A stretch of 8,289 bases of DNA, from assembly GCA_023405565.1 (NCBI GenBank), contig JAEXXW010000086.1:1-8289 (forward strand), read 5' to 3'. Each line of letters starts with the position of its first letter. Positions within the stretch are counted from its first letter, which is position 1. Of the stretch, positions 6,077-8,289 are shown piece by piece. A program made the position numbers and the translations under genes. The notes beneath the pieces were generated by a model, which was given only the letters and a program-made list of their open reading frames with translations, had not been told where the DNA came from and made no database searches. The DNA is from Pseudomonadota bacterium. GTDB taxonomy: Bacteria; Pseudomonadota; Alphaproteobacteria; Rhizobiales; Xanthobacteraceae.

Positions 6077-6748
6077 TTAGGTGCTATGATCAGCGTGTTT
6101 CGGCATTCTTAACGATGTTTCCTGCTCGGCCGATGCGCCGCCCCCAGCGTCAGAATGCCAACGCGGCCGATAACCCGCCCAAAGCACATCCAGAATGGCC
6201 GGCGGCGTCAGAACGGTAACCACGTCATCGTTCCGGCGGATGAGAGTCGGCCCATACCCTGACGGCGACCAGCGCATCAATACATCGTCCTTCACGGCAT
6301 AGGCGCCGTCATCGCATACGATCATCGTCCCATCGGGCAGATCGGACAGACGCCTGTGTTGCACGCGCTTGTTTCGGCCCGCCAGCCGCTGCGCATGCAG
6401 GATGCCGTCCATCTCCGGAGCCGTCGGCTTTTGTCCCGTTGCGTTTGTCCAGCATTCGGCAAACGCATTCGCATCGGCACGCCGGCATTCGAAACAAGGG
6501 CGGTGACCGGCCGCGAGCGCCGTGACTTCATCGAGGAAGAATAGTTCGGTGTAGCTGTCGCCCCAGACACGGCGATGCCGGTCTTTGAAATCGAGCACAC
6601 AGCAAATCCATTGCTTCGACGCCCAGCGCCGCGTGCCGAGCCTTTGCGTTTCATCGTGAATGCGGCCGCCACGATTGCCCATGAACAGGCCACGCATCGG
6701 CACAGCCAATAATTCGCCGAATGGCGAGACGCGGTTCTGGAGCGGCAT
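6077..6748 (-). CDS. Conserved hypothetical protein with a CxxC motif
   Basis: A 223-residue soluble protein. I recall similar proteins from rhizobial and related genomes (pattern: N-R-V-x-P-F-G near the start, then a G-N-R-G turn, and GHRPCFxCRR in the middle), but no function is known to me. Visible marks are PFGELLAVP (9-17), GNRGGRIHD (24-32), the adjacent C49-C50, TELFFLDEVTALAAGHRPCFECRR (67-90) with Cys 85 and Cys 88 as a possible metal-binding or redox pair, APEMD (110-114), LPDGTM (137-142), and SGYGP (163-167). CxxC followed by RR faintly recalls the DNA-damage protein Ada's zinc box, but the other ligands are not clear. There is no signal peptide or membrane segment. Start is ATG 6748; no strong ribosome site is seen, and a stable hairpin lies 13 nt upstream. 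It is separate from ftsH, which has its own terminator. Confidence 0.8.
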   Translation of the reverse strand: MPLQNRVSPFGELLAVPMRGLFMGNRGGRIHDETQRLGTRRWASKQWICCVLDFKDRHRRVWGDSYTELFFLDEVTALAAGHRPCFECRRADANAFAECWTNATGQKPTAPEMDGILHAQRLAGRNKRVQHRRLSDLPDGTMIVCDDGAYAVKDDVLMRWSPSGYGPTLIRRNDDVVTVLTPPAILDVLWAGYRPRWHSDAGGGASAEQETSLRMPKHADHST

Positions 6749-6761
6749 GATGCAATTCTAC

Positions 6762-6791
6762 TTCTCTCTCCCCGTAAACGGGGAGAGAGAA
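6762..6791. repeat. Perfect 13-bp palindrome with TAAA loop (REP-like intergenic element)
   Basis: TTCTCTCTCCCCG (6762-6774) and its exact complement (6779-6791) flank TAAA. Pyrimidine-purine palindromes built on CTCTCCCCG/CGGGGAGAG are common between genes in rhizobial genomes, as I recall, so this is probably one copy of a dispersed element. It lies in the leader of the - strand gene starting at 6748, 13 nt before its ATG, and could limit ribosome access. There is no T-tract on either side, which argues against an intrinsic terminator. Confidence 0.7.
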
Positions 6792-6813
6792 CACAGCGTC
6801 AATATCGCCAAAA

Positions 6814-6845
6814 GCAAAATGCCCGGCACAAGGCCGGGCATTTCT
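6814..6845 (-). terminator. Intrinsic terminator of ftsH
   Basis: On the - strand, AAATGCCCGGC and its complement (33-43 and 17-27 in the 6800s) form an 11-bp stem with a 5-nt loop, followed by TTTTGCTTTT. It begins 22 nt after the ftsH stop codon. The A-rich flank on the other side makes some two-way activity possible. Confidence 0.85.
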
Positions 6846-6865
6846 CAAAACGTACCGACGAAGCC

Positions 6866-8289
<1,424 letters not shown>

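Overview
The window is high-GC, densely coded DNA from an alphaproteobacterium, probably the Hyphomicrobiales (Bradyrhizobium/Rhodopseudomonas side). This rests on remembered family resemblance, not a search: the FtsH body and its Pro/Ala-rich tail (ending EPQPQA), the MCP with a C-terminal xWxxF pentapeptide, and the Tat-exported amidohydrolase all fit that group.

Layout. (1) 1-2405, + strand: the tail of an unrecognised gene, then a tightly coupled three-gene unit. It encodes a putative nuclease (N-terminal winged-helix-like segment plus a PD...ExK core), a ParA/MinD-type deviant-Walker ATPase, and a small protein with a basic tail. Reading frames overlap by 4 and 17 nt, and genes 2 and 3 have strong Shine-Dalgarno sites, so the three are probably made together. 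This is the most likely place for an undescribed system: a ParA-family ATPase coupled to a DNA-cleaving effector and a small adaptor. (2) 2406-3675, + strand: a monocistronic Tat-exported, metal-dependent amidohydrolase of the ACMSD-like family, ended by a strong bidirectional terminator. (3) 3698-5763, - strand: a methyl-accepting chemotaxis protein whose frame is broken by an apparent one-base deletion in the first HAMP domain. (4) 5764-6076: non-coding, partly AT-rich, with inverted repeats. (5) 6077-6748, - strand: a conserved hypothetical protein with a CxxC motif, preceded by a perfect 13-bp palindrome. (6) 6814-8289, - strand: the 3' part of ftsH with its terminator. The protein runs off the window end and carries four unusual residues in and just after Walker A.

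How it fits together: ftsH and the MCP are housekeeping or behavioural genes on one strand. The amidohydrolase and the nuclease-ATPase unit converge on them from the other side, and the bidirectional terminator separates the blocks. No tRNA, rRNA, CRISPR, transposase or integrase was seen. The MCP frameshift and the FtsH substitution cluster could both be sequence errors, so base quality should be checked before biology is read into them.
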